NCBI GenBank assembly: GCA_025936205.1
Contig: JAICTU010000016.1
Coordinates: 1-38,270 of the forward strand
Direction: 5' to 3'
DNA length: 38,270 nucleotides
Origin: Polyangiaceae bacterium
GTDB taxonomy: Bacteria; Myxococcota; Polyangia; Polyangiales; Polyangiaceae
Below are positions 7,025 through 14,253 of this stretch, piece after piece. The notes beneath the pieces are model-generated. The model was not told the origin of the DNA, ran no database searches, and saw only the letters and a program-made list of their open reading frames with translations. The first letter of the stretch is position 1. Every line of letters begins with the position of its first letter. Made by a program: the position numbers and the translations under genes.

Positions 7025-8665
7025 GTGAAGCGCCCTCTTTCTTGGCGGGGAAAATCCCGCGATCTTCTGCGGGGACACCCCGCGCCCAGCCTGAAACGGG
7101 TTCGTCGCACCGCTGGCTGTGTGGTGGCGACGGCCCTGGCCGCGTCGGCCGCCTACTCGTGCGGCGATAAGCCCGCTGCGCGCGTAGAGGTGGCCCCAGG
7201 CGCGGACTCCGACGACGACAGCACCGGTGCCGGCTTCCAGGTGGAAGACCCCGGTCTCCTTCCTACGGCGGAAGAAGACAAGCAGTGCCTGAATCAATCT
7301 CGAGAGGCGCTGCCGGTCGGGCTCGACATCTATGTGATGCTCGATACCTCGCTGTCGATGAAGGACCTGTTGCCTGTCGACAGCGCGAACGGCAACGAGG
7401 ACAAGTGGACGGCGGTGCGCAAGTCCATCCAGGCCTTCGTGCAAGCGCCGGATACGAAGGACATCGGCATCGGCCTGCAATACTTCCCGCAGGTGCTGGA
7501 GGGCGTGCCGTTCACCTGCAGCGACAACAGCGATTGCGGCTCCGCCGGCGGGGCGTGCTCCAACAGCCGTTGTGTGAAGGACGGCACGGGCACGCTGAGC
7601 GGCGGCTCGAGCGCCACCATCCGGACCACCGTCAGCGACGCGGTGTGCGACGATGACGACGAGTGCTCGGGCGCCGGGGAAAAGTGCGTGTCGCTGCTCG
7701 GGCAATGCGTGGTGCGGCCCGGCGACATCGATTTCCCCGATGGCAGCCTGCTGCCGGCCAAGGTGGCCGCAGTGTGCGCCAGCGCGGACGACTGCTCCGG
7801 TATCCCCGGCGCGGTCTGCGAGGAGCTGGGCCAGTGCCAGAACGCCGTCGCCGGCCAGCGTGCCTCCTGTACGCGCAGCGTCCCCTGCCCCACGGGCGGC
7901 GGCCAGTGCATCCGCCCCACGCACACGTGCAGCAATCAGACGCTGTGCAAGGTGGAGAATTACGCGGCGCCCGCCGTCGCGATCAGCAGCGGTGCGGCCC
8001 GCGCGGACGCGATCAAGGCCTCGCTCGACGCCGTAGATCCCGTCGGGCCCACGCCCACGGGGCCCGCGCTGCAGGGCGCGCTGCAGCAAGCTCGCGACTG
8101 GGCCGCGCAGCATACCGATCGCCAGGTCGTCACCGTGCTCGTGACCGACGGCTTCCCCACCGACTGCAGCCCGATCGCCAATGCCGACGTGGCAGCCATC
8201 GCCAAGACCGCCAACAGCAGCTCGGATCCGATCCACACCTTCGTGGTGGGCGTGTTCAGCACGCAGGATCTGGGCTCGGACGGCGAGGCGCGGCTGGATG
8301 AGCTGGCGCGCGCGGGCGGCTCGGAGAAGTCGTTCGTGATCAACACCGCGGACGATGTGACCGCGGGCCTGCTGGACGCGCTGAACAAGATCCGCGACTC
8401 CAGCTCGCGCTGCAACTTCCCGCTCGACGCGACCACGCTGGACCTCAACAAGGTCAATCTGGAAGTCCTCGACAGCTCGGGCACGACCACGCCGCTGTTC
8501 AACGTCGGTACACCAACCGATTGCGGGGACCAGCAAGGCTGGTTCTACGAGAACCGCGACGGCGGCGGCCGCCAGATCACGGTCTGCCCGCGCACGTGCC
8601 GGGATTTCCTGGCGGGCGTCGTGCAAGCCAACCTGCAGATCGGCTGCGCGACTCGCATTCGCTGA
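7025..8665 (+). CDS. Von Willebrand A lipoprotein with inserted Cys-rich module
   Basis: The start is GTG 7025, preceded by GGTGAAG. The 546-residue protein has an export signal ending near AYSC46 (relaxed lipobox), an acidic linker and a von Willebrand A domain with MIDAS residues DTSLS (107-111), the Thr of PTPTG, and VTDG. Between the early strand GIGLQYFP and the later helix lies an insertion of about 145 residues (about 163-307) made of repeated Cys units such as CSDNSDCGSAGGACSNSRC and CASADDCSGIPGAVC. The C-terminal domain (SSRCNFPLD...QIGCATRIR) matches the end of the paralogue at 27307-28443. It is probably a surface-exposed adhesive or metal-dependent binding protein; no ligand can be named. 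Confidence 0.85.
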   Translation: MKRPLSWRGKSRDLLRGHPAPSLKRVRRTAGCVVATALAASAAYSCGDKPAARVEVAPGADSDDDSTGAGFQVEDPGLLPTAEEDKQCLNQSREALPVGLDIYVMLDTSLSMKDLLPVDSANGNEDKWTAVRKSIQAFVQAPDTKDIGIGLQYFPQVLEGVPFTCSDNSDCGSAGGACSNSRCVKDGTGTLSGGSSATIRTTVSDAVCDDDDECSGAGEKCVSLLGQCVVRPGDIDFPDGSLLPAKVAAVCASADDCSGIPGAVCEELGQCQNAVAGQRASCTRSVPCPTGGGQCIRPTHTCSNQTLCKVENYAAPAVAISSGAARADAIKASLDAVDPVGPTPTGPALQGALQQARDWAAQHTDRQVVTVLVTDGFPTDCSPIANADVAAIAKTANSSSDPIHTFVVGVFSTQDLGSDGEARLDELARAGGSEKSFVINTADDVTAGLLDALNKIRDSSSRCNFPLDATTLDLNKVNLEVLDSSGTTTPLFNVGTPTDCGDQQGWFYENRDGGGRQITVCPRTCRDFLAGVVQANLQIGCATRIR

Positions 8666-8854
8666 AGAGGACCGCGCAGCCAGCGGCAGACGTGGCGTAA
8701 CATTCGCCGCGAGCGAAACCTTTCATGGTGCACGCAATGTGCGGCTCCTGGAGATCGCAGCGCAGCACGCAGATCACGGTCAGTGCTGACGGCAAGCGCA
8801 GCCGCGAACGAAGCCGGTTGCCCGGCGGCCCGGCTCCCGCCACTATCGGTAGCG

Positions 8855-10042
8855 ATGATCGCGCTCCGTCCTGTTTCCGCGTCCCTCGGCATCTTCCTGG
8901 CTTCGCTGGCTGCGGCCGGCTGTAGCGCGCCTCCGGGCTCCGGCGACGACGGCCCGAGCCTGTCTCCTTACCTGGGGCCGTCGAACGGCACGCAGACTGG
9001 GACGCCGGGCTCGTCCACGAACCCGAGCAGCAGCGCGAATTCGCCCACGGGCGCCGTCGGTGGCTCGCGCCCCGAGGGCAACAACACCAACACGCCCATC
9101 GCGAACGGCGCGGCCGGCAGCGGCAGCTCGAACGTCGGCGGCGTGGGTGCGAGCAGCGGCGGCGCGGGTGGTGCGCCGGCGACGCCGGCGGCGGGCGGCG
9201 CAGGCGGCGCACCCGCCACGGGCGCGGCCGGCGCTCCCCCAGCCGGGGCAGCTGGCTCCGCATCGACCGGCGCTGCGGGTGGCGCTTCGATGCCGCCACC
9301 CGTCGACACTCCGCCTCCGCCGCCCGCGGGCAATCCGCTGCCCGCGACCGGCAGCGGCTGTGGTGGCTCGGCCTTCTTCTGCGAGGACTTCGAAGCGCTC
9401 GCCGCCGGGACGGCCACCGCCAACGCCAAATGGCGGCCGGAAGGCGCCGCAGCCGTCGACGGCACCATGGCCAAGGGCGGCACTCGCTCCCTGCACCTGA
9501 CGCCCAACGGCGGGCAGAACGCGCGCATCGTGCTCACCTCGTTCGCGCCGCCCGGCAACAGCTTCTATGGCCGCATGAACGTGTTCGTGCAGCAGTTCCC
9601 GACCGCTCCGGCGTACTCGCACTTCGTGCTGGTGGAAGCGACGGGCAGCAGCGGCGAGCACGTGCGCCCGATCGGCGGCCAGTTCATCCCCGAGGGCAAC
9701 GGCCCGAGCACCTACTGGGGCGTGGGCTCGGATCAGGGCGCCACGGGCGACTGGACCAAGTGGGAGCCGCGCATCCCCACGCAGAACGCGCGCTGGCTGT
9801 GCATGGAGTGGCGCATGAACGCGGCAGACAACAGCGTGCGCGTGCTGATCGACGGCACGGAGCAGACCGCGCTCGCCGTCTCCACCAACAGCCACGGCGG
9901 CAACGGCGGCGCATTCAACTTCCCGACCTTCAACAGCATCTGGCTGGGCTGGTGGAACTTCCAGGCCGGCACGACCCCGGCGCAGTTCAACGTGTGGTTG
10001 GACGACATCGTGCTGTCCACCGACCGCGTCGGCTGCAACTGA
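8855..10042 (+). CDS. Lipoprotein with Gly/Ala linker and lectin-like beta-sandwich domain
   Basis: ATG 8855 (MIALRPVSAS) gives a signal peptide with lipobox LAAAGC23. Residues about 25-160 are a Gly/Ala/Ser/Pro linker with GGAGGAPAT-type repeats. The C-terminal part (about 165-395) begins CGGSAFFCEDFEAL and ends FNVWLDDIVLSTDRVGC. This layout, with EDF at the first strand and DDI/V plus GC at the last, recalls Cip1-like and polysaccharide-lyase-like concanavalin folds of carbohydrate-active proteins. A role in polysaccharide binding or cleavage is inferred. The 189 bases between it and the von Willebrand A gene show nothing clear. It converges on the barrel gene with a hairpin between them. 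Confidence 0.7.
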   Translation: MIALRPVSASLGIFLASLAAAGCSAPPGSGDDGPSLSPYLGPSNGTQTGTPGSSTNPSSSANSPTGAVGGSRPEGNNTNTPIANGAAGSGSSNVGGVGASSGGAGGAPATPAAGGAGGAPATGAAGAPPAGAAGSASTGAAGGASMPPPVDTPPPPPAGNPLPATGSGCGGSAFFCEDFEALAAGTATANAKWRPEGAAAVDGTMAKGGTRSLHLTPNGGQNARIVLTSFAPPGNSFYGRMNVFVQQFPTAPAYSHFVLVEATGSSGEHVRPIGGQFIPEGNGPSTYWGVGSDQGATGDWTKWEPRIPTQNARWLCMEWRMNAADNSVRVLIDGTEQTALAVSTNSHGGNGGAFNFPTFNSIWLGWWNFQAGTTPAQFNVWLDDIVLSTDRVGCN

Positions 10043-10065
10043 CAGCACGCTTCGCCGGCTCGAGT

Positions 10066-10088
10066 GCCCGGCCGCGCGTCGGCCGGGC
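10066..10088. terminator. Bidirectional hairpin between convergent genes
   Basis: GCCCGGCCG-CGCGT-CGGCCGGGC is a perfect 9-bp GC stem placed in the 64-base gap between two convergent genes. There is no T-run on either side; the position supports a shared terminator. Confidence 0.5.
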
Positions 10089-10106
10089 CTGCAATGCGCA
10101 GGCAAG

Positions 10107-10688
10107 TCAACGCAGCTGGAACCCGATACCGAGGCCGAGCTCGGTCAGGGTCTGATCGGTAGCGTCATTGCCGCCGCCGAGCCCGATGTCGAGGTAGGGG
10201 CCGAGCGTGACGGAGCCCAACGAGTTGTTGAAGCGCATCAGCGGCACATCCAGGCTCAGAGCGCTGTGCGTGATATCGGGCCCCTCGACTTGGTGCAGCG
10301 TGAGCCCGAGCCGTGGCCACAGGATCCAGGCGTCGGAGAACTCGAATTGGTAGCCCACGCGCGGCTCCAGCAGCCAAACGTTCGGGCTGATCTTGTCGCT
10401 GAAGGAGACGATGAAGCTCACGGCGGCTCCGACACTCAGGCCCGATTCCCACGAGTACTCCAGGCCGACGCGCGGCACGGAGTAGCTGGCGACGCCGCCC
10501 GTGCCCAGGCCGGCGCGCCATGAGTTCGTCGTCTGCTCGACGCCCTCCGTCGTGGTCTTCAGCGTGGTGTGGCTGATGGTCTCGAGCCGCTCGAAGCTCG
10601 AAGTGAGGCCGATGGAGCCTTCGGCGAGAGCCGGCGCAGTGGCCAGCAGGCAGCACGCGGCCGCAGACACAGAGATGTGCTTCTTCAT
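10107..10688 (-). CDS. Small outer-membrane beta-barrel protein
   Basis: The ATG at 10688 follows GAGAGGGATCCATC, a good ribosome site. The 193-residue product has a standard signal peptide (MKKHISVSAAACCLLATAPALA|E). The mature part is made of alternating beta strands with Gly and aromatic residues (RVGLEYSWESGLSVGAAVSF, LEPRVGYQFEF, LTLGPYL-like turns) and ends in a strand closing with LGIGFQLR, as in 8-strand porin-like or OmpW/opacity-like barrels. No specific family can be named. A MutS-like fragment lies 92 bases upstream on the same strand. Confidence 0.75.
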   Translation of the reverse strand: MKKHISVSAAACCLLATAPALAEGSIGLTSSFERLETISHTTLKTTTEGVEQTTNSWRAGLGTGGVASYSVPRVGLEYSWESGLSVGAAVSFIVSFSDKISPNVWLLEPRVGYQFEFSDAWILWPRLGLTLHQVEGPDITHSALSLDVPLMRFNNSLGSVTLGPYLDIGLGGGNDATDQTLTELGLGIGFQLR

Positions 10689-10780
10689 GATGGATCCCTC
10701 TCAGTGCGTCGGTAGTAGCTCGAGCCGCCCGCAAACGGGCGCTCTTCGCGTGGGGCGCTACGGAACGCGTCTGCGGCTGA

Positions 10781-11629
10781 TCACATCTTCTTCCTCCTGC
10801 ACGAGCGCTCGCCGCGCAGGACCATGCCCAGCCGTGTGAACCAGCGCCCGAACACGGTGGAGTAGAACGGGTTGCTGCGGTTGGCGCGCCGCTTCAGCGC
10901 CTCGAACCCGCGCACGTGGCCGTCGAAGCCGAGCCGGATGCGGATGTCGACCTCACCCCGGTGCGCCTCGTAGTCGAGCAGCTCACACACCCGGCGATAG
11001 CTGGGCAGCGCCGCGATCTCGCGGCCGTATTGGTCGAGCCGCTGCAGCCCCGAGCGGCACTCCGCGAACGCGCTGCAGAGCAATTCCACCACCCGGCGCA
11101 GCGAGCGCAGCACGCCGAGCCGCAGCTCGGTCCCGCTCGTGATCGTCCCTCCCTGACGGCTGAGCAGATCGCGGAACTGCGTGAGGAAACCGTGCAGCTT
11201 CTCCAGCTGCTTGCGCAGGCCGGGCTGCTCCGATAGCTCGCGCAAGATCTCCTGCCGGAAGAGCGTGTGCGCGATCTCTCGTGGTGGCTCCGAGATCAGC
11301 CGGTACAGCTGCGCGCCGCTGAGCTGCCGATCGTGGCCGGCCACGCGTACGCGCAGACAGCGCCCGAGCAACTCGCGTAGGAACACGTCCTCCGCGAAGT
11401 CGCTCGGAGCGAAGCCGGACGGCGCCAGCTCCGCTCGATCCAGGGCGCGCACGAAGGCATCCCCCACATCGCCGCTCGAAAACGCGAAGCTGAGCGCGCG
11501 GATCGTGCCCTCGACGTCGATCCGCCGGAACGGCAGCTCGTGCAGTAGGTCACAAGGAGATGCGCCGTCTGCCAGCACACGACCCATGCAGAGCATGACC
11601 GCCGTCTGGCTCTCGAGATCGGGCTTCAC
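10781..11629 (-). pseudogene. MutS-like protein lacking its ATPase half
   Basis: From GTG 11629 the 282-residue product resembles the N-terminal core of short MutS-related proteins: the lever/clamp-like helices FRQEILRELSEQPGLRKQLEKLHGFL and VLRSLRRVVELLCSAFAE, then IRIRLGFDGHVRGFEALKRRANRSN. In such proteins a P-loop ATPase domain should follow. Here the sequence stops after GERSCRRKKM, and no Walker A motif (GPNSGGKT type) is present in any frame before the next gene. It is therefore probably a 3'-truncated gene. The MutS assignment rests on remembered motif similarity and is moderate. Alternatively it is an intact protein of unknown function. It lies 73 bases downstream of nrsF on the same strand. 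Confidence 0.45.
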
Positions 11630-11702
11630 TCGAGAACTCAGCTCCCTCGTGGGGACGCTATCACGCTCGCCGGCGGCGAGCCATTCTTCGAGCGGGACAG
11701 CG

Positions 11703-12383
11703 TCAGGCGCGCGCCCAGCGAGCGACCACGAGCCCGCCCACGAGCGCGGCCACCACGATCGGGATGCCGTGGCCCAGCAGCATGTGGCCCTGATTCACGT
11801 TCGGGCAATGCAGGTTGATGGCCGCTCCCGAGAGCAAGCCGAGCGCAGAACCGACCAACCCGCTGCGCCAGCCGGCACCCGCGGGAAACGCGCGGCGCAG
11901 CGTGAGCGCAGCGAGCAGCAGCGGGGCAGCGGCCCAGGCCAGCGTGATGTCGAGACACACCAGGGCACCGAGCCAGAACCTGCCGTTATCCGCCGGTGGA
12001 TAGGGCGTATGCAGTAGCGCCGCGCACAACCAGAACGATAGCGGCCCCCACACCGCGAACCCGGTGACCACGCTCACCGCCAGGCCCAAACCGAGCTTGC
12101 CCGGCGCAACCGCGAGCAACAGCGACGCCGCACCGATCAGCGCCGGCAAGACGAGCTGCAGCGCGACGTATTCTGCCGGCAGGCGCGTGAAGTCGGAGCG
12201 GATGCCATACACTGCGAGGTGCGTGCAGAGCCAGCCGAGGCTGATGCCGAATGCGGCGAGCCGGCGGCGCTGGGTCTGCTTGCGCGGCGCCGATGGCGCG
12301 GAAAACCGCGGCGCGGGGGCCGGCGCCACAGGCGCTCCGGCCACTGGATCAGGGATCTCTTTCAGAAACGACAGATCGTCCAA
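11703..12383 (-). CDS. nrsF: NrsF-type (DUF1109) integral-membrane anti-sigma factor
   Basis: The frame opens with a TTG at 12383 (MDDLSFLKEIPDP), preceded by GAAGGG. The 226-residue protein has a Pro/Ala-rich N-terminus and six predicted membrane helices (for example LAAFGISLGWLCTHLAVYGI and LVCLDITLAWAAAPLLLAAL). It ends with a conserved-looking loop (INLHCPNVNQGHMLLGHGIPIVV) with Cys and His residues, as in NrsF/DUF1109 proteins that bind SigF-type ECF sigma factors and release them on metal or redox stress. It lies directly behind an ECF sigma gene (46-base gap) and opposite a bufferin operon, the classical NrsF context. Its own promoter candidate overlaps the end of the sigma gene. Confidence 0.8.
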   Translation of the reverse strand: MDDLSFLKEIPDPVAGAPVAPAPAPRFSAPSAPRKQTQRRRLAAFGISLGWLCTHLAVYGIRSDFTRLPAEYVALQLVLPALIGAASLLLAVAPGKLGLGLAVSVVTGFAVWGPLSFWLCAALLHTPYPPADNGRFWLGALVCLDITLAWAAAPLLLAALTLRRAFPAGAGWRSGLVGSALGLLSGAAINLHCPNVNQGHMLLGHGIPIVVAALVGGLVVARWARA

Positions 12384-12429
12384 GACTCGATGCGCCCTTC
12401 AGTCACGCCATTCGCGGGGCCTTACCCGA

Positions 12430-12455
12430 CTACGTTGCCGCACGCGGTTGGTTAC
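12430..12455 (-). promoter_or_regulatory. Candidate ECF promoter of nrsF (GTAACC-N15-CGTAG)
   Basis: Read on the minus strand, GTAACC (12455-12450) is followed after exactly 15 bases by CGTAG (12434-12430), whose TAG is the sigma stop codon. The same element with the same spacing, both preceded by GAG, stands upstream of the DoxX-buf operon at 13249-13274. GTAACC agrees with the -35 type reported for SigF-like sigma factors. Confidence 0.55.
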
Positions 12456-13134
12456 CTCTTGCCGCACCGGAAACGAGCGGGGCTTCCATTTTTGCCAGAG
12501 CCTCCCGCAGGGCCTCGTAGGCGTGGAACGCACGGATCTTGAGGGCGCCCTCCGAGATGCCCACGATCTGCGCTGCCGCCGCGACGCTCATTCCCTCATA
12601 GCGCAGGAGCACGAAGGCCTCGCGCCGGGCCGGCGTGAGCGAATCCAGCACCTCGCTCACGACCCGCGCGCTCTGGCGCGCCATGCTCTCCTCTTCCCCG
12701 CTGGAGCCGTGCGCCGCGGGCAACTCGACCTGATCGGCGTCGACGCTGGCGCGAGACATCTTGGTCTTCGCGGAGCGCGTGTGGCTGATGAAACAGTTGC
12801 GAGCGATGGAATACGCCCAGGGCGCCACGTGCTTGCCGCGAGCGAACGAGCCGCGCGCGTGGTGCACGCGCAAGAACGTCTCCTGCAGCAGGTCTTCCGC
12901 GACATCCGCGGCACAGCCCATGCGCTGCAAGAACAAGCGAATGCGCGGCCCCAGCTCGGTAAAGACCACGGGAAACGCCGACTCGTCTCCGTCCGCGTAG
13001 CGCTGCATGGCCAGATCCGCCGAGCCCAGCGCCTCGGAGTCCGCCTCTGGCCGCGGGGCCGCGGCGCTGGACCCAGTGCCCGCGGGTGCGCCGATCTGGG
13101 CCGGTCGAGACAGGAACGTGAGGATGAAGAACAT
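12430..13134 (-). CDS. ECF sigma factor of the bufferin locus (SigF-like)
   Basis: The frame runs from ATG 13134; a later start near MQRYADGDESAF (13008) would also give a complete sigma factor, and no clear ribosome site decides. The product (234 residues at most) has region 2 (DVAEDLLQETFLRVHHARGSF, VAPWAYSIARNCFISHTRS) and region 4 (LTPARREAFVLLRYEGMS-VAAAAQIVGISEGALKIRAFHAY). The ALKIRAFHAYEALR helix is typical of the group of ECF factors paired with NrsF. Its neighbours are nrsF downstream on the same strand and the divergent DoxX-bufABC operon. It is expected to activate the operon when NrsF releases it under copper or related metal stress (inference from the family). Confidence 0.88.
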   Translation of the reverse strand: MFFILTFLSRPAQIGAPAGTGSSAAAPRPEADSEALGSADLAMQRYADGDESAFPVVFTELGPRIRLFLQRMGCAADVAEDLLQETFLRVHHARGSFARGKHVAPWAYSIARNCFISHTRSAKTKMSRASVDADQVELPAAHGSSGEEESMARQSARVVSEVLDSLTPARREAFVLLRYEGMSVAAAAQIVGISEGALKIRAFHAYEALREALAKMEAPLVSGAARGNQPRAAT

Positions 13135-13155
13135 GCTCGCTACCCGATCGAACCC

Positions 13156-13183
13156 CTACCGGCGCCTGGACCGAAATGCTTAC
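13156..13183 (-). promoter_or_regulatory. Weak candidate promoter of the sigma gene
   Basis: On the minus strand GTAAGC (13183-13178), a 16-base spacer and CGGTAG (13161-13156) resemble the locus element GTAACC-N15-CGTAG, with one mismatch in the first box, an extra base in the second and a longer spacer. It lies 22 bases before the sigma start. Autoregulation is possible but weakly supported. Confidence 0.25.
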
Positions 13184-13248
13184 CCCCCGGAGATGAAAGA
13201 GTAAAGCAAGGAGGTACCGAGCCCCGACGCGATCCCGTACGCGCCGAG

Positions 13249-13274
13249 GTAACCAGCGGAAAGCCCCCGCGTAG
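13249..13274 (+). promoter_or_regulatory. Candidate ECF promoter of the DoxX-buf operon (GTAACC-N15-CGTAG)
   Basis: GTAACC at 13249-13254, 15 bases, then CGTAG at 13270-13274, with a leader of about 45-50 bases before the DoxX ATG. The identical boxes and spacing occur upstream of nrsF, and both are preceded by GAG. This shared element is the best candidate target of the adjacent sigma factor. Confidence 0.6.
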
Positions 13275-13325
13275 CAGGAGGGCAAGCGGCCCCGAGTCGC
13301 CATTCGGCGGGAACAGGACATTCTC

Positions 13326-13853
13326 ATGCACGTTTCATCCAGCACCCAAAAGCTCCTGAACAGCGCACGCAGCTGGCTCCAGCGTGCGTCCTTTGTCGGG
13401 CCACTGCTCGCCCGCTGCACGATCGGGGTGGCCTTCATCGAATCGGGCTGGGGCAAGGTGCACAACCTGGAGAAGGTCACGGCGTTCTTCACCGAGCTCG
13501 GCATTCCGGCGCCCGCGTTCCAGGCCACGTTCGTGTCGTGGGTGGAGCTCGTCTGCGGCACGCTGGTGTTGATCGGGCTCGCGACGCGCTTGGCTGCCGT
13601 TCCGCTGATCTGCACGATGATAGTGGCCCTGATCACAGCCAAGGCAGAGGACATCGGCGGTGTGGGGGATCTGGTCGGCATGATCGAGTTCACGTACATC
13701 GCGCTGCTGGCGTGGCTGGTGGTGGCGGGCCCCGGCCTGATCTCGCTCGATCACCTGATTGCGCGGCGCGCTGCCGCGGGCACGCTGTCCCATTCTTCCT
13801 CGAGCGCGGGCGCAAACGCAGAGGGACGCGCGGCACACGGCGCTCGCGCGTGA
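13326..13853 (+). CDS. DoxX-family membrane protein of the bufferin operon
   Basis: The ATG at 13326 is preceded by AGGA at 7 bases. The 175-residue protein has four predicted membrane helices of the DoxX family: LLARCTIGVAFIESGWGKVHN (the family's Gly-x-Gly-K region), FVSWVELVCGTLVLIGLATR, AVPLICTMIVALITA and IALLAWLVVAGPG. A short polar tail follows. DoxX proteins regularly accompany bufferin/Gig-type operons, where they are thought to act in membrane redox steps linked to the peptide or its export. Here it is the first gene, whereas I recall it usually coming after the enzyme genes. A promoter candidate lies at 13249-13274. The 102-base gap to bufA is longer than typical for an operon, so bufA may have an extra promoter. 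Confidence 0.85.
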   Translation: MHVSSSTQKLLNSARSWLQRASFVGPLLARCTIGVAFIESGWGKVHNLEKVTAFFTELGIPAPAFQATFVSWVELVCGTLVLIGLATRLAAVPLICTMIVALITAKAEDIGGVGDLVGMIEFTYIALLAWLVVAGPGLISLDHLIARRAAAGTLSHSSSSAGANAEGRAAHGARA

Positions 13854-13955
13854 CACTCGCGCCGTCACGAACTAACACCCTCGACTCACAGCAAGGGCGG
13901 GGCGGCGTGACGCCTCCGCCACGGACCTCGACTCTCATTTCAAAAGGACGAACAC

Positions 13956-14195
13956 ATGAACCAGAAAGCACTGTTGACGGCGGCGGTCTCGGGAATCCTG
14001 CTCGGCGGCAGCGTCGCTGCGCTGGCTGGAGACGCACCCAAGGACAGCAAGGATCACAAGGACAAGGCCGCTGCCGGCGCCAAGCACTCCTGTAAGGGCC
14101 AGAACGCCTGCAAGGGCCAGGGCGGCTGCAAGTCGGACAAACATTCCTGCAAGGGCCAGAACGCCTGCAAGGGCCAGGGCGGCTGCAAGGGCTGA
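13956..14195 (+). CDS. bufA: BufA-like bufferin precursor peptide (Cys-rich, secreted)
   Basis: The ATG at 13956 follows AAGGA at 7 bases. The 79-residue peptide has a signal peptide (MNQKALLTAAVSGILLGGSV, cut after ALA24) and a charged spacer (GDAPKDSKDHKDK). Then come two almost identical modules KHSCKGQNACKGQGGCK (residues 43-59 and 62-78) with six Cys at 46, 52, 58, 65, 71 and 77. This is the BufA2-like type of precursor whose Cys are changed into metal-binding thiooxazole-type groups by a DUF692 enzyme with its DUF2063 partner, both encoded next. The product is exported and expected to bind copper. The close match between modules (two silent or conservative changes at DNA level) suggests a recent duplication or gene conversion. 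Confidence 0.88.
   Translation: MNQKALLTAAVSGILLGGSVAALAGDAPKDSKDHKDKAAAGAKHSCKGQNACKGQGGCKSDKHSCKGQNACKGQGGCKG
14082..14189 (+). repeat. Two 51-bp core modules in bufA
   Basis: 14082-14132 and 14139-14189 encode the same 17 residues (KHSCKGQNACKGQGGCK), separated by two codons (Ser-Asp). The copies differ at only a few third positions (AAGCAC/AAACAT, TGT/TGC). Confidence 0.9.
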
Positions 14196-14209
14196 GTCTG
14201 TCGACGAGG

Positions 14210-14239
14210 GCTGGACCGTCACGCGAGTGGCGGTCCAGC
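14210..14239 (+). promoter_or_regulatory. Hairpin between bufA and bufB
   Basis: GCTGGACCG (14210-14218) pairs with CGGTCCAGC (14231-14239). Inside, CAC pairs with GTG across a GCGA tetraloop (14223-14226), with one T/G mismatch between the two stems. The hairpin ends 2-3 bases before GGAG, the ribosome site of bufB. It could be an attenuator or an mRNA stabiliser that gives more precursor than enzyme, or it could shield the bufB start. Confidence 0.65.
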
Positions 14240-14253
14240 TTTGGAGCGAGTAC

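Noticed and set aside
10725..10741. GCCCG-TTTG-CGGGC hairpin between the MutS-like gene and the barrel gene
   Set aside because: The stem is only five pairs with no T-run; too weak to call a terminator.
13208..13215. AAGGAGGT, a perfect ribosome-binding sequence on the plus strand
   Set aside because: No start codon follows at a useful distance and no conserved short frame begins there; it lies in the divergent promoter region.
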